Positions 58,201 to 61,200 of a DNA stretch of 64,000 nt are shown one piece after another (the stretch's first letter is position 1; each line of letters starts with the position of its first letter). The position numbers and the translations under genes were made by a program. The stretch is from Siphonodentalium dalli. Taxonomy: Eukaryota > Mollusca > Scaphopoda > Gadilida > Siphonodentaliidae. The stretch is from contig CP136064.1 in assembly GCA_032622095.1 (NCBI GenBank), forward strand, positions 262,549,863 through 262,613,862, given 5' to 3'. The notes beneath the pieces were generated by a model that was not told where the DNA came from, did no database searches, and saw only the letters and a program-made list of their open reading frames with translations.

Positions 58201-61200
58201 GTACCCCGTAAACTATATATAACTTGTCATGAAGAGATACACTATCTTTTAACATTAACTCTAATTACATTTCCACTAAATGTCACAAAGCAATCGGTAT
58301 TAATTGTCATGTACATGCGAATAAGCCATTTGGATTATTAAACTTTTGACTATGTCACTCCATCAGAGCACACAAGGCTTATCTTTAAATTGTTCGTAAA
58401 TATTGCATTATTGTAACACTATTTATTGTCTAAATAACACATCTACCATATTTGATTATCGGTCACCGATAGTGTTGATTGCATATATCATGAACTAAAA
58501 ATATTCATTACCACCCCCAATCAGGCATAAATAATGATTGTTTTTATGACACAGGAAATCACAGTACTGACGGCAACCACAGCGAAGTATATGACACGAC
58601 TGCAACAACTCGTCCATGGTCCAACTGTAAATTTAGTAAACATGAAGGTTTAATGAAATAATACCCAGATTATAGTTGACAGATCTTCGCGTAAATAGCA
58701 AGTTTGTAACTAAGACAAACGGTATGTTGACTTGCATGAATCGTTCTCCTATCATACTGACCTTCGAATTATATTGTGTTTTGCAATATTGTCACAATAT
58801 CCATTGCGTAAATAAAACATCAAAGATATTTCATGAGTCATACATCACGATTGTCGTTCTGACACATAGAATCACACTCGTGACAACCGCATGGTCCTAC
58901 GGTATGCCGATTAAACACATATGCAAAACACACACACCCGTTTAACGTAATAATACCCAAATTTGATTTGCAATATTGGAAAAATATATATTGCGTAAAT
59001 AAAACCTCAAAGATATTTCATGAGTCCTAAATCACGATTGTTGTTCTGGAACATGGAATCGCACTCGTGGCAACAGCATGGTCATACGGAATGCCGATTA
59101 AACATATATGCAAAACAAACATCCTCGTTTAACGTAATAATGCCCAAATTAGATTTGACATATCTTCGTGTAAAAGGCAAGTTTGTCGCTAAGACAAATT
59201 GACTTGCATGAATTGTTCTCATTGCGTACAGACCGTTCAATTGTGTTGTGTTTTGAAATATTATAACAATATATATTGCGTAAATAAAACAGCAAACATA
59301 TTTTGCTATCTGTCACTGATAGCGTTGACTGTAGACATCAGTGGTCATTAAATACAAACTATTAATTATCCCCAACCAGGCATAAATCATGATTGTCGTT
59401 ATTTGACAGGAACATACAGCACTCACGATGTTCACAGCGAATATCCGTGGACTACACCAGCTTTTACTGGGTCATACGGTAAGTTTAGTAAAAATAACAA
59501 AAAGTTTAACGTCATAGTACCAATTACAGATTTTATGTTTTTGTTTTATTGAGAACAAAGAATAAAAAAGGAGGAACAGGAAAAGTACACGCACACATTC
59601 ACGCTCTCAATTCAGGACACGGAAGAACAAAGCCCTGGCCTACATATTGCGTTCTGACAATTTTATCAGACACCATTCAACTTAAAAGCGAGAAGAAGCA
59701 GCGATACTAGGGTATATTTACACACTAAGTGTTGTCATCACTAAATCCAGCATTCTGATTGGTCGGCGCCCACGTGGCTAGTTGCAGTTATTTCTCGGTA
59801 AATGCGCAACGCCTCATAACACCAAGCTAATAACACCATCGATACGTCATTGGGTTTGGAAAGACGAACGCGTAATGTTTTGGGCGCGTTTGGACTCGCG
59901 CAGGATTGACTTAATACATCATCGGGTTTCAATATGAAGATAAATTGTTCCTATTAACTTTTGGCAAGGGTGCTATTGGGTATTTTGGGCTGATGTTGTC
60001 ACGATACACTTTTCGATAAATATATTTACAAAAGTGGCTTTCTCGCTAAATGTATATAAATATAAGGATTAACTGTCATGTGGACTATTTTTATGGAGAT
60101 GTAACGGTGAGGTAAGTGGTCATAACTTGTATGTAAAACCCTTCGGGTTTTACACAAGTTATGTCCACTTACCTCACCGTTACATCTCCATAAAAACAGT
60201 CCACATGACAGTTAATCCTTATATAACATTGACATATTATTGTCCGAAAATGGGCTTTCTTTAGTAACAACAATGGTGATAAAGAACAATAAATTGATTT
60301 CTTGTCTTCACAAGAACTAACACTTTCGCTTATTAGACAGCTAAGGTGGTGAATGATGTGTAATGTTTAAGGTTTACAGAGTTCCAAACATTATGTGCAG
60401 TATATGTGTGGATGTTAACTTTCCAAAATTGTTATTGTGTCAGTTAAATACCATTATGACTACTTGTTGCACTGTGGTGGTTTTGAATTCGTGTTGGCAC
60501 GGATCATCATTTGTGTTTATTTGTAACATGTTTGGAGAGTCAACATGAGAGTTCACACTTCGGCCTATGCACGGTGTCAATGATTTGATCACTGTACAAG
60601 ACATTGTAACGGATGGCTAGTTTTTTACGATATTCACACGATATTATGTCAACAATGGAAGTTCACAAAATCATGATTGACGTTCTGTCACAGGAAAACA
60701 CAGCTCATGACAGCCACAGCGAAGCATATCAGACAACTACACAATTTTGCATTGGTTATAATAAATAAGGCCAAACTATATATATATATATTCCAACAGG
60801 ACACAGCTTTGGTCTAGGGACATATAACAATTTTCAGATTCATCCACAAGATTTACCCATTTACCCTAACTACATGAAATTATTTGGTAATAGAATCGAT
60901 TCACCAAGATAGTTATAGCTTGCAGTACAGTCCAGATCCAATTTAAGCACAAAATCGCTCAGAGCACACATCACTACCTAAATAAAATAACGTGTTCAGT
61001 GACTGGATAGGTTGATAATACAATGTTTTTGAACTTCCTCATTCAAATGGCTTTAATGTGGAATATGTTGTATATAATATGATCTGGGGATTCGACAATT
61101 AAGTGGGCCATCAAAGTATATTTGTCCAAACGTGGTCTAAACCATCGTATTCTCTTTACAGGATCAAGTACAATTGGGACAAATAGTTCAGAGGATGATA

